A DNA stretch of 32,686 bases, taken from Nocardia alba NBRC 108234 (GTDB taxonomy: Bacteria > Actinomycetota > Actinomycetes > Mycobacteriales > Mycobacteriaceae). Location: assembly GCF_001612665.1 (NCBI RefSeq), contig NZ_BDAX01000049.1, positions 1-32,686 of the forward strand, read 5' to 3'. The notes beneath the pieces were generated by a model. The model saw only the letters and a list, made by a program, of their open reading frames with translations. It had not been told where the DNA came from and ran no database searches. The position numbers were made by a program, and so were the translations under genes. Below are positions 1 through 7,259 of this stretch, piece after piece. The stretch's first letter is position 1; each line of letters begins with the position of its first letter.

Positions 1-45
1 CAGCGCTCGAGACTTGCGCCTGCGGCGCGTGCGCTTCGAGCGCTG
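1..45. repeat. inverted repeat / nested hairpin
   Basis: Positions 1-10 (CAGCGCTCGA) are the exact reverse complement of 36-45, and inside the loop GCGCC (16-20) pairs with GGCGC (24-28). It could be the terminator of a gene ending left of the window, or one more member of the repeat-rich tract that follows. There is no T-run. Confidence 0.5.
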
Positions 46-60
46 ACCGGCGGCCCGGCC

Positions 61-86
61 GCGGACCGGCCACTTCGTGGCCGCCG
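61..86. repeat. hairpin-bearing direct repeat, copy 1
   Basis: A 26-bp sequence repeated at 178-203 with one mismatch. Its core is a perfect 7-bp stem, CGGCCAC at 67-73 and GTGGCCG at 77-83, with a TTC loop. It resembles small REP-like elements, but no other copy was seen in this window. Confidence 0.6.
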
Positions 87-142
87 CTCCCTAGGGGTCG
101 CGGGGGCGGGGCTGGGAGTGCGGGGTTGTGGAGGACAGGCTG

Positions 143-178
143 GGGTGGACGGGTGTGGCTGGGAGGTGCGGTCGCGCG
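143..178 (+). repeat. long inverted repeat, left arm
   Basis: This 36-bp segment matches the reverse complement of 588-622 with two mismatches and one gap; the last 21 bp are identical. The motif GTGTGGCTGGGAGG in it recurs in the tandem array (about 1070-1084), so the arm is also a stray unit of that family. Confidence 0.6.
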
Positions 179-203
179 CGGATCGGCCACTTCGTGGCCG
201 CCG
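178..203. repeat. hairpin-bearing direct repeat, copy 2
   Basis: Second copy of the 26-bp repeat at 61-86 (C to T at one position). The stem CGGCCAC-TTC-GTGGCCG is intact. It directly follows the left arm of the long inverted repeat at 143-178. Confidence 0.6.
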
Positions 204-587
204 GCCCTCGAGGTGCGCGGGGCGGGTTGTTTGGGGTTGCCGAAGACGGGGATAGGCAACCGCACCCCGGTTCGGCCAGGTGACTGCACAACACTCGCAC
301 CGTGCGAGCCCGGGGTTCGGCCGGACAGCCGCACTTCCATCGACATCCGCACCCAAAGCCACCGCGCTCCAGGCACTCATGCCAGGTATCCATAGTCAGG
401 CCGCGCGGTTCCGTCGACGACCAGGCCGGCACTTTTCCTCCGCACCGGCGCTGTTCCGTTGACTACCGCGCTACCTACCACCGTCCCGTCCACCTCAGCC
501 CGCACGCGTCGTCCAACCCCACATCTCACCCCACGAACTCGCGCCCCTAGGAAACGGTAGGCACGAGGAACCCGATCCTCCAGGCGG

Positions 588-622
588 CGCGCGACCGCAC
601 CTCCCAGCTGCACCGTCCACCC
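588..622 (-). repeat. long inverted repeat, right arm
   Basis: Reverse-complement partner of 143-178, about 410 bp away. The match suggests that units of one repeat family were inserted or copied in both orientations. Confidence 0.6.
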
Positions 623-743
623 GAGTGGCTGTCGCCCAAATCCTGGCCGAATTCGCCCCAGTCGCGCAGCTGTCCTGCGGTGTCGTGCGCGGCCGCTGGG
701 AGGGCGCGGCGGTGGCATTTCGAGGAACGGTAACGGCGTCAGG

Positions 744-1235
744 GTCGAATCATCAGACAACTGCTGCTGCGGCGCGGCCTGGTCGAACCGATCTGAGGGG
801 TGTGACCGTCGCCCGGTTCCCTGTCGAACCGAAGGCCGGGGTGTGACTGGCAGGTGTTGCGTTGGCGGTCGAATCGAGGTGCGTGCGCTGGCTGGTAGTG
901 GCGGCGGCTGCCTGGTCTACGCGGACCGCAGTGTGGTGGTATCGCGGTAGTGCGGCGGTCGGTCGCACCGGTGGATGGCGCGCGGTGTGGTTGGTACAGC
1001 GGTGTTGCGGCGGCTCTGAGGTGGAGGGTGAGCTTGGGAGGGCGGCGGTCCGATTGCCCTGAGTGGCGGGTGTGGCTGGGAGGGTGGCGGTCTGACGGCA
1101 CCGAGGCGGGTGTGCTGAAAGGGCGGTAGTCCGGCGACACCGAGGGATTGGTGGGGCATGGGAGCCGGTCGGCTGGGGTGACTGGTAAGGCGCGAGGACT
1201 GGGGGGTGGGGCGACTGGAGGGTCGGCCGGGCGGG
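744..1235 (+). repeat. degenerate ~42-bp tandem repeat array
   Basis: A GTC-anchored unit of the approximate form GTCNGAC...GAGGNGGGTGTG...GGGAGGGNGGCG recurs with GTC at 744, 782, 823, 868, 915, 958, 1048, 1090, 1129, 1168 and 1222. Spacings are 38-47 bp, with one double step and one of 54. The best preserved neighbouring units are 782/823 (both read GTCGAACCGA, then GGGGTGTGAC) and those starting near 1036, 1078 and 1117. Units are too diverged and have no conserved spacers, so this is not a CRISPR. The role is unknown. Confidence 0.6.
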
Positions 1236-1280
1236 TGGATTGCTTGATGAGTACTCGGATTTTCAGGACCGCTCCCCCGT

Positions 1281-1296
1281 TGTTTCCCGTGAAACA
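1281..1296. promoter_or_regulatory. parS: parS site 1 (ParB binding)
   Basis: TGTTTCCCGTGAAACA matches the widely conserved bacterial parS consensus TGTTTCACGTGAAACA at 15 of 16 positions. It lies about 240 bp before parA. ParB nucleates here and spreads along the DNA for origin segregation. With flanks (1278-1297) it is the exact reverse complement of the second site (1542-1561). Confidence 0.9.
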
Positions 1297-1511
1297 TCGG
1301 GACTCGGGTGTTAATTCTCGAGTATTGGGTGTGTCCTTCTCGGCGTGCCGCGATTCAGCTTTCCTAACTGTCTCGGTGCTGGCAAGCTGTCAGAGTCGGG
1401 CGGGAGTGAGCCACCCTCCTCGAGTCTTCGAGTTCTCCACCGACACAGTTTGTTTGTGACGACACGGCGCCGACGCTCGTCGGGGATACGTGATCTGAAG
1501 TTTCTCGGGTT

Positions 1512-1516
1512 AGGAG
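1512..1516 (+). promoter_or_regulatory. parA ribosome binding site
   Basis: AGGAG, six bases before the ATG at 1523. It fixes the parA start upstream of the parS site, so the site is translated. Confidence 0.7.
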
Positions 1517-1522
1517 CAATCT

Positions 1523-2518
1523 ATGTCGAGCGGTCCGGCGAATGTTTCACGGGAAACAACGTCGCGGGTCCCGGGGATGCTGGATTCCAGCAGCTTCGAC
1601 GCGGAGACGTTCGGGAACACTCCTTTCGGGCACATCTCCCCGGCCGAGACCCCGATCGCGGCGGAAGCGCAACGCGCCAGCCAGATTCTGCATCCAGGAA
1701 AGGTCAATGTGCCGAAACCTCGCGAGCAACGGATCATCACTATCGCCAACCAGAAGGGTGGCGTTGGTAAGACGACTACGACGGTCAATCTCGCTGCGGC
1801 GCTAGCGCACCAGGGAATGACGGTCCTGGTGGTCGATCTGGATCCGCAGGGCAATGCGAGTACGGCGCTGGGCGTCGCACACAACTCGGGTGTGCCGTCC
1901 AGCTACGAGCTGCTGATCGGCGAGGTGGCGGTCAAGGACGCGATTCAGGTGAGCCCGCACAGCGAGCGCCTCCTGTGCGTCCCGGCCACGATCGACCTGG
2001 CCGGCGCGGAGATCGAGCTGGTGTCGATGGTCGCCAGGGAAGGCCGACTGAAGACCGCGATCCGCGAGGCGGGCATGGTCGGATTCGACATCGACTACGT
2101 GTTGATCGACTGCCCGCCCTCGCTCGGCCTGCTCACGGTCAACGCGCTCGTGGCGGCCAAAGAAGTGTTGATTCCGATCCAGTGCGAGTACTACGCGCTG
2201 GAAGGCGTCGGTCAGTTGCTGCGCAATATCGGGCTGGTGCAGGCGCACCTCAACCCGGAGCTGCACGTGTCGACCGTCCTGCTGACGATGTACGACGGCC
2301 GCACCAAGCTGGCCGACCAGGTGGCCGAGGAAGTGCGCAACCACTTCGGCGATGTGGTCCTCAAGTCGATGATCCCGCGCAGCGTGAAGGTTTCGGAGGC
2401 TCCGGGTTACGGGATGACCGTGCTCGATTACGATCCAGGCTCGCGCGGTGCGATGAGCTACATGGACGCGGGTCGCGAGCTCGCGTCTCGTGCGCAGCTG
2501 AAGCAAGACGCGTCTTGA
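1523..2518 (+). CDS. parA: chromosome partitioning ATPase ParA
   Basis: Walker-type ATPase of the ParA/Soj family (331 aa) that moves ParB-parS complexes during origin segregation. Seen: deviant Walker A KGGVGKTT at about residues 78-85, DLDPQGNAST at about 105-114, and DCPPSLGLLT further on. The sequence is close to M. tuberculosis ParA, including PSSYELLIGEV, ATIDLAGAEIELVSMVARE and the C-terminal PGSRGAMSYMDA. As in the mycobacterial protein, a non-conserved N-terminal extension of about 70 residues contains NVSRET; here those residues are encoded by a parS site. The start is ATG with an AGGAG box. parB follows after 34 bp, so the two are almost certainly one operon. Confidence 0.96.
   Translation: MSSGPANVSRETTSRVPGMLDSSSFDAETFGNTPFGHISPAETPIAAEAQRASQILHPGKVNVPKPREQRIITIANQKGGVGKTTTTVNLAAALAHQGMTVLVVDLDPQGNASTALGVAHNSGVPSSYELLIGEVAVKDAIQVSPHSERLLCVPATIDLAGAEIELVSMVAREGRLKTAIREAGMVGFDIDYVLIDCPPSLGLLTVNALVAAKEVLIPIQCEYYALEGVGQLLRNIGLVQAHLNPELHVSTVLLTMYDGRTKLADQVAEEVRNHFGDVVLKSMIPRSVKVSEAPGYGMTVLDYDPGSRGAMSYMDAGRELASRAQLKQDAS
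1543..1558. promoter_or_regulatory. parS: parS site 2, inside parA
   Basis: TGTTTCACGGGAAACA, 15 of 16 to the consensus, located in codons 7-12 of parA and read as NVSRET. It is the exact reverse complement of parS site 1, 262 bp away, with identity extending over 20 bp. The parA promoter must lie between the two. Confidence 0.9.
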
Positions 2519-2552
2519 GCGTGAGTTGGAACGAAGAAGGGATCGGTAGCCG

Positions 2553-3596
2553 ATGAGTCAGGCGAAAAAGGGCGGTCTCGGTCGCGGGTTGGCGGCATTG
2601 ATCCCGACGGGTCCTGCCGTGGCGCCGGGGTTGAGCAGTGCCGCGGCGAGCGTGATCGGGATCAATCCGATCGGCCCGCAGCCGGCCGAGGCGTTCCTGC
2701 ATCGTGTTCCGGACGTGGAGCCGGGGCCCGAACCGGAGCCCGAACCCGAACCCGATCTGGTCTCCCCCGGCGGCGCGGTGTACCGCGAGGTCCCCGCCGA
2801 CCTGATCGAGCCGAACCCGAAGCAGCCGCGTCAGGTCTTCGAGGAAGACGCTCTCGCCGAGCTCGTGCACTCGATTCGCGAGTTCGGTCTCATGCAGCCG
2901 ATCGTCGTGCGCCGCGTCGAACCGGGCGTGGACAAGTTCCAATTGGTCATGGGCGAGCGCCGGTGGCGCGCCTGCCAAGAGGCCGGACTCGCCACGATCC
3001 CGGCGATCATCCGGGACACCGACGACGGCTCGATGCTGCGCGACGCCCTCCTGGAGAACATCCACCGCGTCCAGCTGAACCCGCTCGAAGAGGCGGCGGC
3101 CTATCAGCAGCTGCTCGAGGAATTCGACGTCACCCATGAGGAATTGGCTTCGCGAATCGGTCGCTCGCGGCCGGTGGTGACGAATATGATTCGTCTGCTG
3201 AAGCTGCCGATTCCCGTGCAGCGTCGGGTGGCCGCCGGGGTGCTCTCGGCCGGACACGCCAGGGCGCTGCTCGGCTTGGATGCCGGCGCGGACGCACAGG
3301 AAGAGTTGGCTGCACGAATCGTCCGTGAGGGACTGTCGGTTCGGTCTACCGAGGAAGCGGTGCAACTCGCGAACCGCGAGCCCTCTCCGGCCGCTCCCCC
3401 AGCGCCGAAACGTAAACCGATCCACATGCCGGGTCTGCAAGATGTTGCCGAAAGACTGTCGGGGTCCTACGACACCCGGGTCACGGTCAGCCTCGGCAAG
3501 AACAAGGGCAAGATCGTTGTCGAGTTCGGGTCCGTCGAAGATCTCGAGCGCATCGTGGCGCTGATGGAGCAAGTCGGCCCCGAAACGTCACTGTGA
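2553..3596 (+). CDS. parB: chromosome partitioning protein ParB
   Basis: ParB/Spo0J-type parS-binding CTPase (347 aa), partner of ParA. Seen in order: N-terminal GGLGRGLAALIP (residues 7-18), the arginine-containing tail that stimulates ParA in this family; a Pro-Glu repeat linker (about 57-68); the ParB/Srx domain with GERRWRA (134-140) and ENIHR (169-173), the CTP-binding boxes; a helix-turn-helix at about 190-215 (EELASRIGRSRPVVTNMIRLL); and a C-terminal dimerisation domain ending near KIVVEFGSVEDLERI. Length is normal for actinobacteria. Its target sites are at 1281, 1543 and probably 20846. Confidence 0.96.
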   Translation: MSQAKKGGLGRGLAALIPTGPAVAPGLSSAAASVIGINPIGPQPAEAFLHRVPDVEPGPEPEPEPEPDLVSPGGAVYREVPADLIEPNPKQPRQVFEEDALAELVHSIREFGLMQPIVVRRVEPGVDKFQLVMGERRWRACQEAGLATIPAIIRDTDDGSMLRDALLENIHRVQLNPLEEAAAYQQLLEEFDVTHEELASRIGRSRPVVTNMIRLLKLPIPVQRRVAAGVLSAGHARALLGLDAGADAQEELAARIVREGLSVRSTEEAVQLANREPSPAAPPAPKRKPIHMPGLQDVAERLSGSYDTRVTVSLGKNKGKIVVEFGSVEDLERIVALMEQVGPETSL

Positions 3597-3634
3597 CTGA
3601 AAGAGGCGACACGTACTGTGGATAGTGATGTGGC

Positions 3635-4402
3635 GTGAGCGTGGATGAATCCGATAGCTGGAGGCTGAACAGGGCGGTGTCGACCAGCGTCACGGCTTTG
3701 ACTCTCGACGGGCTCGGTCAGCTCCCGGCACACACCCGGCGGTGTGTGTTCTGGGAACTCGACCCGGCCGTCGCCGCCGACTCGCACGCGTTCAGCGATC
3801 CGGTCTTCGAAAAGGAAGCCTGGCTCTCGACGGTGATGCTCGAGTGGGGTTCCTGCGGACAGGTCGCACACGTGGACAACAACCTCGCGGGCTGCGCGCT
3901 GTACTCCCCGCCGAGCGCGGTGCCGCGTTCCGCCTTGTTCCCCACCTCCCCGGTAAGCCCGGACGCGGTCCTGCTGACCACGCTGCAGGCCGAATTCCCC
4001 TACGACGAGGCCGATGTAGCCCACCGCCTGGTTCAGGCCGTGGTGGCCGATCTGGTGCGTCGTGGCGTGCGAGCGCTGGAGGCGTTCGGCATCCGGAACG
4101 GCCCACCGTCCAGTTCGGTGGCCGACCGCGGCTTCGGATCGTCGATGCGGCTGATGGAACGGATCGCGGCGCCACTGCGCGACCCGTCGTCCGCGACGAG
4201 ATGCACCCCCGAAACCTGCATGATCGACGCGGATTTCCTCGCCGAGGTCGGTTTCGAAGTGGTGGCCCCGCATCACCGCTTCCCCCGGCTACGCCTGGAA
4301 CTCGACTCCGATCACGGCTGGAAGGAAGACGTCGAGCACGCACTCGACCAACTCCTGGCGGCAGCGCAGTTGCGCGTTCCGGTGGCTTCCGGCCAGATCT
4401 AG
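3635..4402 (+). CDS. GNAT-like acetyltransferase family protein (Rv3916c homologue)
   Basis: A 255-aa protein in the position of Rv3916c, the conserved gene after parB in mycobacteria. Such proteins are usually annotated as GNAT-family N-acetyltransferase or hypothetical; no clear acetyl-CoA loop (R/QxxGxG/A) is visible, so the activity is an inference from family naming. The conserved core includes CVFWELDP, GWCG-like WGSCGQVAHVDN and a C-terminal CMIDADFLAEVGFEVVAPHHRFPRLRLEL, which resembles the strand-rich end of GNAT folds. The start is taken as GTG at 3635, 38 bp after parB. There is no good ribosome site, but a GATAGT hexamer lies 8 nt before it. It ends at a bidirectional terminator. 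Confidence 0.75.
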   Translation: MSVDESDSWRLNRAVSTSVTALTLDGLGQLPAHTRRCVFWELDPAVAADSHAFSDPVFEKEAWLSTVMLEWGSCGQVAHVDNNLAGCALYSPPSAVPRSALFPTSPVSPDAVLLTTLQAEFPYDEADVAHRLVQAVVADLVRRGVRALEAFGIRNGPPSSSVADRGFGSSMRLMERIAAPLRDPSSATRCTPETCMIDADFLAEVGFEVVAPHHRFPRLRLELDSDHGWKEDVEHALDQLLAAAQLRVPVASGQI

Positions 4403-4412
4403 CGACGAACAG

Positions 4413-4448
4413 CGAAACGGCCCCGCGGGAATTCGCGGGGCCGTTTCG
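4413..4448. terminator. bidirectional terminator hairpin
   Basis: A perfect 15-bp stem, 4413-4427 with 4434-4448, and a six-base loop GGAATT, ending in TTTCG on the + strand and with AAAC at its base for the other. It sits exactly between two convergent genes, the GNAT-like gene and cwlM. Confidence 0.9.
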
Positions 4449-4460
4449 TTCGTGCTGGAA

Positions 4461-5672
4461 CTAGACGCGCGGAGCGGAACCGTTGCCCGCGTCGGCGGCC
4501 GCCAGTTCTTCGGCGAGCAACTCGGCGAAGGTGTAGGTGCCGGTCGGCTGGTCGTCCTGGCCGAGCAGATAGAGCCGCTTCACCGAGATGAGAATCGCTT
4601 CGGCGATCACATCGCGCATGCGCGGATTGGCGAGGATCGAGGCGTCGTACTCGTTGGTGAGGTAGCCGAGGTCGACCTGGACGGTCGGCATCTTGGTCAG
4701 GCGCAGCAGGTCCCAGGTGCGCTGATGGGTCCGGCAGTCCTGCACCGAGGTTCGGGCCACCACTTCGCGCTGGATGAAGCCGGCGAGCACCTGGCCGATC
4801 ATCGACACCGAACCGTGGGAGTTGCCGAAGTAGAAACCGGCCACTCCCTTCGCGGACGGGTTGTCACTGGTCGCGCAGCGCAGCGAGATCATCAGATCGG
4901 CGTCGAAGGCGTTGGAGGTCTCGGCGCGTTCGACATCGGTGGGGTTGGCGCCCCACGGCCGGGACAGGAAGGTTTCCATGCCGGTCGCGGCCATCCGGCC
5001 TTCGAGCCTGGAAGCCAGATCCCACAGGATCTCCGACTCGAAGACATCGCCGAATTCAGTCGGTACCGCGAAACCCTTGTCGATGCCGCCGAATCCGGGA
5101 TCGATGACGATCCGTTTGCCGGTGAGCTGCGGGCCCGCCCGGTGCACCACTTCCTCTTCGGCGATGCGGTGCGGGTTGCCGCCGGTGACGCGTGCGCCGA
5201 GCAGATCCAGCGAGCGCAAGGTGTCGGGTCCACAGATACCGTCGGCGGACAGGCCGATCTCGCGCTGGAACGCGCTGAGACCGTCGTGGGTGTGCGAACC
5301 GAAGTGCCCGTCCACCCGGTAGACATAGAAGCCGAGATCCTGCAGCTTGCGCTGCAGGGTGGCCACGTCGTCACCGTAGAGCGGCGCCGACAATTGGTAG
5401 ATCAATGTGCGAGCACCCAGCCGGTAGGAGGCTTCCTTCAGCGCGCGATAGGTGGCCGGACCGACCACCCCGTCGACGAGGAGCCCGCGCTGCTGCTGGA
5501 ACGCGCGGATCGCCGAATCGAGGGGCCGATCGAACACCGCCTCGGTATCCTTCCAATACTCCGGTCCGTCAGTGGATTCGACGTGTGGGAGATGCAGGAA
5601 ACCTAGGCTTGCGAGGGTGCTCCGAACCTCTGCGACGGCTGGTCCTGAATCGCCGTGACGAAGTCGGTGCAT
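4461..5672 (-). CDS. cwlM: CwlM, amidase-like regulator of peptidoglycan synthesis
   Basis: A 403-aa protein with two peptidoglycan-binding-1 repeats (about 5-80 and 100-155) and an Amidase_3 (N-acetylmuramoyl-L-alanine amidase) fold (about 186-366). No signal peptide or membrane segment is seen, so it should be cytoplasmic. The zinc and catalytic residues of active amidases are largely replaced: DPGF (F194) instead of DPGH, SLRC (R265) instead of SIHA, and VDLG (D334) instead of VELG. This fits the known mycobacterial CwlM, which is a PknB-phosphorylated activator of MurA and MurJ partner rather than a lytic enzyme. The C-terminal tail keeps a threonine-rich PTGTYTF (T377, T379, T381), the region phosphorylated in mycobacteria. 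The start is ATG with GGAAAGG about 9 nt before it. Confidence 0.93.
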   Translation of the reverse strand: MHRLRHGDSGPAVAEVRSTLASLGFLHLPHVESTDGPEYWKDTEAVFDRPLDSAIRAFQQQRGLLVDGVVGPATYRALKEASYRLGARTLIYQLSAPLYGDDVATLQRKLQDLGFYVYRVDGHFGSHTHDGLSAFQREIGLSADGICGPDTLRSLDLLGARVTGGNPHRIAEEEVVHRAGPQLTGKRIVIDPGFGGIDKGFAVPTEFGDVFESEILWDLASRLEGRMAATGMETFLSRPWGANPTDVERAETSNAFDADLMISLRCATSDNPSAKGVAGFYFGNSHGSVSMIGQVLAGFIQREVVARTSVQDCRTHQRTWDLLRLTKMPTVQVDLGYLTNEYDASILANPRMRDVIAEAILISVKRLYLLGQDDQPTGTYTFAELLAEELAAADAGNGSAPRV

Positions 5673-5803
5673 GCGTGAGAGCCTTTCCTTCGGCCGGAGC
5701 GTCCGTCGATTGTCTCAGACCCAAGCCGCTTTGCGAGAATCCCGGGTCAAGGCATCCTACGGCGCGTCGGCCGGTAGGAGGCGCTTTTGTCGGATGCTCT
5801 GTG

Positions 5804-6136
5804 CTAGATGAGGCCCTCGAGCTCGCGCAGCAGCGCCGCCTTACCCTTCGCGCCGACAATCTGCTTCACCGGCTTGCCGGCCTGGAACAGGATCATCGTG
5901 GGCAGCGAGAGGATCTGGTAGTCGCGGGCGGTGCCGGGGTTAGCCTCGGTATCGAGCTTGGCGATGGTCAGCTTGTCGGCGTGGGTGCCCGCGATCTCCT
6001 CCAGCACGGGGGCGACCATCTTGCACGGGCCGCACCAGTCGGCCCAGAAGTCGACGAGCACCGGCTTCTCGCTGAGCAGAACGTCGTCAGCGAAGGACTG
6101 GTCGGTGACGGTGATGGTGTTGGCACTCTCGGCCAT
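5804..6136 (-). CDS. trxA: thioredoxin
   Basis: A standard 110-aa thioredoxin that reduces protein disulfides using electrons from the adjacent reductase. Seen: active site WCGPC at 34-38 within FWADWCGPCKM, and the cis-proline in SLPTM (P79). The ATG at 6136 is chosen because GAGGAG lies 8 nt upstream and the protein then has normal length; an open frame continues upstream through the end of trxB but without homology. It is 47 bp after trxB and is probably co-transcribed. Equivalent to mycobacterial trxC. Confidence 0.96.
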   Translation of the reverse strand: MAESANTITVTDQSFADDVLLSEKPVLVDFWADWCGPCKMVAPVLEEIAGTHADKLTIAKLDTEANPGTARDYQILSLPTMILFQAGKPVKQIVGAKGKAALLRELEGLI

Positions 6137-6166
6137 GGGTGTCTCCTCGACAGGGGTGGAACTCGA

Positions 6167-6196
6167 AATCAGTTGGTGCGCAATCAGTTGGTGCGC
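6167..6196. repeat. 15-bp tandem duplication over the trxB stop codon
   Basis: AATCAGTTGGTGCGC occurs twice in perfect tandem (6167-6181 and 6182-6196). On the coding strand each copy contains CACCAACTGA, so the stop codon region of trxB is duplicated and a second in-register TGA follows 15 nt later. It looks like a recent replication-slippage event. Confidence 0.85.
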
Positions 6197-7170
6197 GCCG
6201 CGGCCGAGCCGTCGGCGTGCTCGAGCGTGTTGGCGGTGATATCGCCCTGCTCGGCGAGCCAGCGTTCGGCGTCGATGGCGGCGCGACAACCGGTGCCCGC
6301 GGCGGTGATCGCCTGCCGGTAGGTGTGATCGACCAGGTCGCCAACGGCGAACACGCCCGCCACATCGGTGGCGGTGCCCGGATCGGTTACCTGCACATAG
6401 CCTTCACCGTCGAGTGCGACCTGGCCCTTGACGAGTTCGCTGCGCGGGTCGTGCCCGATGGCGACGAACAGGCCGGTCGCGTCGAGCTCGGACTCCGCGC
6501 CGGTGCGGGTGTCGCGCAGGGTGAGGCTGGTAACGCTCTTCTCGCCGTTGACCTTCACGACCTCGGAGTTGAGCCGGAACTTGATCTTCTCGTTGGTCTT
6601 GGCGCGCTCGAGCATGATCCGCGACGCGCGGAACTCCTCGCGGCGGTGCACGATGGTGACGCTCGCGGCGAACTTGGTGAGGAAGGTCGCTTCCTCCATG
6701 GCGGAGTCGCCGCCGCCGACCACGACGATGTCCTGGCCCTTGAAGAAGAAGCCGTCACAGGTGGCGCAGGCGCTCACCCCGCGGCCGAGCAGGTCCTGCT
6801 CGCCCGGCACGTTCAGGTAGCGCGCGGCCGAACCCATCGCGAGGATCACGGCGTAGGCCTCGAAGGTCTCGTCACCGACGGTGACCTTCTTCACCGTGCC
6901 GGACAGATCGATCGCGTCGACGTCCTCGGTGCGCAGTTCGGCACCGAAGCGCTTGGCCTGGTCGCGCATCTGCTCCATGAGATCGGGGCCCATGATGCCG
7001 TCGCGGAAGCCGGGGAAGTTCTCCACCTCGGTGGTGGTCATCAGGGCACCACCGAACTGGGTGCCCTCGAAGACCAGCGGCGCGAGCTCCGCGCGGGCAG
7101 CGTAGACGGCCGCCGTATAGCCGGCGGGTCCGGAGCCGACGATGATCAGGTCGCGAACTGGCGTGCTCAT
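6184..7170 (-). CDS. trxB: thioredoxin-disulfide reductase
   Basis: NADPH-dependent flavoenzyme (328 aa) that recharges thioredoxin. Seen: FAD-binding GSGPAG (12-17), the redox centre CATC (135-138), NADPH-binding GGGDSA (152-157) with HRR (175-177), and the second FAD motif GVFAVGD near the C-terminus. Length is typical. The start is ATG with GGAAGG 6 nt upstream. The gene lies 89 bp from the anti-sigma gene and has its own sigma-H/R-type promoter motif in that gap, so trxB-trx can be induced by disulfide stress independently of sigM. Confidence 0.97.
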   Translation of the reverse strand: MSTPVRDLIIVGSGPAGYTAAVYAARAELAPLVFEGTQFGGALMTTTEVENFPGFRDGIMGPDLMEQMRDQAKRFGAELRTEDVDAIDLSGTVKKVTVGDETFEAYAVILAMGSAARYLNVPGEQDLLGRGVSACATCDGFFFKGQDIVVVGGGDSAMEEATFLTKFAASVTIVHRREEFRASRIMLERAKTNEKIKFRLNSEVVKVNGEKSVTSLTLRDTRTGAESELDATGLFVAIGHDPRSELVKGQVALDGEGYVQVTDPGTATDVAGVFAVGDLVDHTYRQAITAAGTGCRAAIDAERWLAEQGDITANTLEHADGSAAARTN

Positions 7171-7209
7171 GGAGACCTTCCGAGAAGTGAAGCTGGGGAT
7201 GTGTCGGTT

Positions 7210-7235
7210 AACAACACCATAATCGGTGTTGTTCC
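7210..7235 (-). promoter_or_regulatory. sigma-H/sigma-R-type promoter for trxB-trx, within a dyad
   Basis: On the minus strand GGAAC (7235-7231), 18 nt, then GTT (7212-7210), matching the GGAAY-N18-GTT consensus of actinobacterial disulfide-stress sigma factors, which are known to control trxB-trx. The expected transcript start is about 35 nt before the ATG. The same bases form a perfect 9-bp inverted repeat (7210-7218 with 7225-7233, six-base loop). Confidence 0.65.
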
Positions 7236-7259
7236 CTGACTGCCGGTGCTACCCGATTG

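Larger units (their letters stand above)
1..1522. other. gene-free, repeat-rich region upstream of parA
   Basis: No reading frame here looks like a real gene: all candidates are short, low in complexity and rich in Pro/Arg/Gly, and none has a recognisable domain or good ribosome binding site. In M. tuberculosis the gene before parA is gid/rsmG; its end could lie just left of the window. The stretch is not random: about 300-620 is C/A-rich on the + strand, about 690-1250 is G/T-rich, and several repeat families (listed separately) fill it. It ends with a parS site and the parA leader. Confidence 0.75.

Noticed and set aside
2..46. Possible C-terminal end of rsmG (SARDLRLRRVRFER then stop)
   Set aside because: Position would fit, but only 14 codons are visible, they overlap a hairpin, and no recognisable RsmG motif is present.
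744..1235. CRISPR array
   Set aside because: Units are diverged and merge into one another; there is no constant repeat with unique spacers and no cas gene.
917..1297. Minus-strand frame starting in parS site 1 (MFHGKQ...)
   Set aside because: Composition is Pro/His/Arg/Ser repeats made by the tandem array; no homology or ribosome site. A similar start occurs at the other parS purely because the sites are copies.
6137..6289. N-terminal extension of thioredoxin
   Set aside because: Runs back through the trxB stop region including the 15-bp duplication; the ATG at 6136 has a strong ribosome site and gives normal length.
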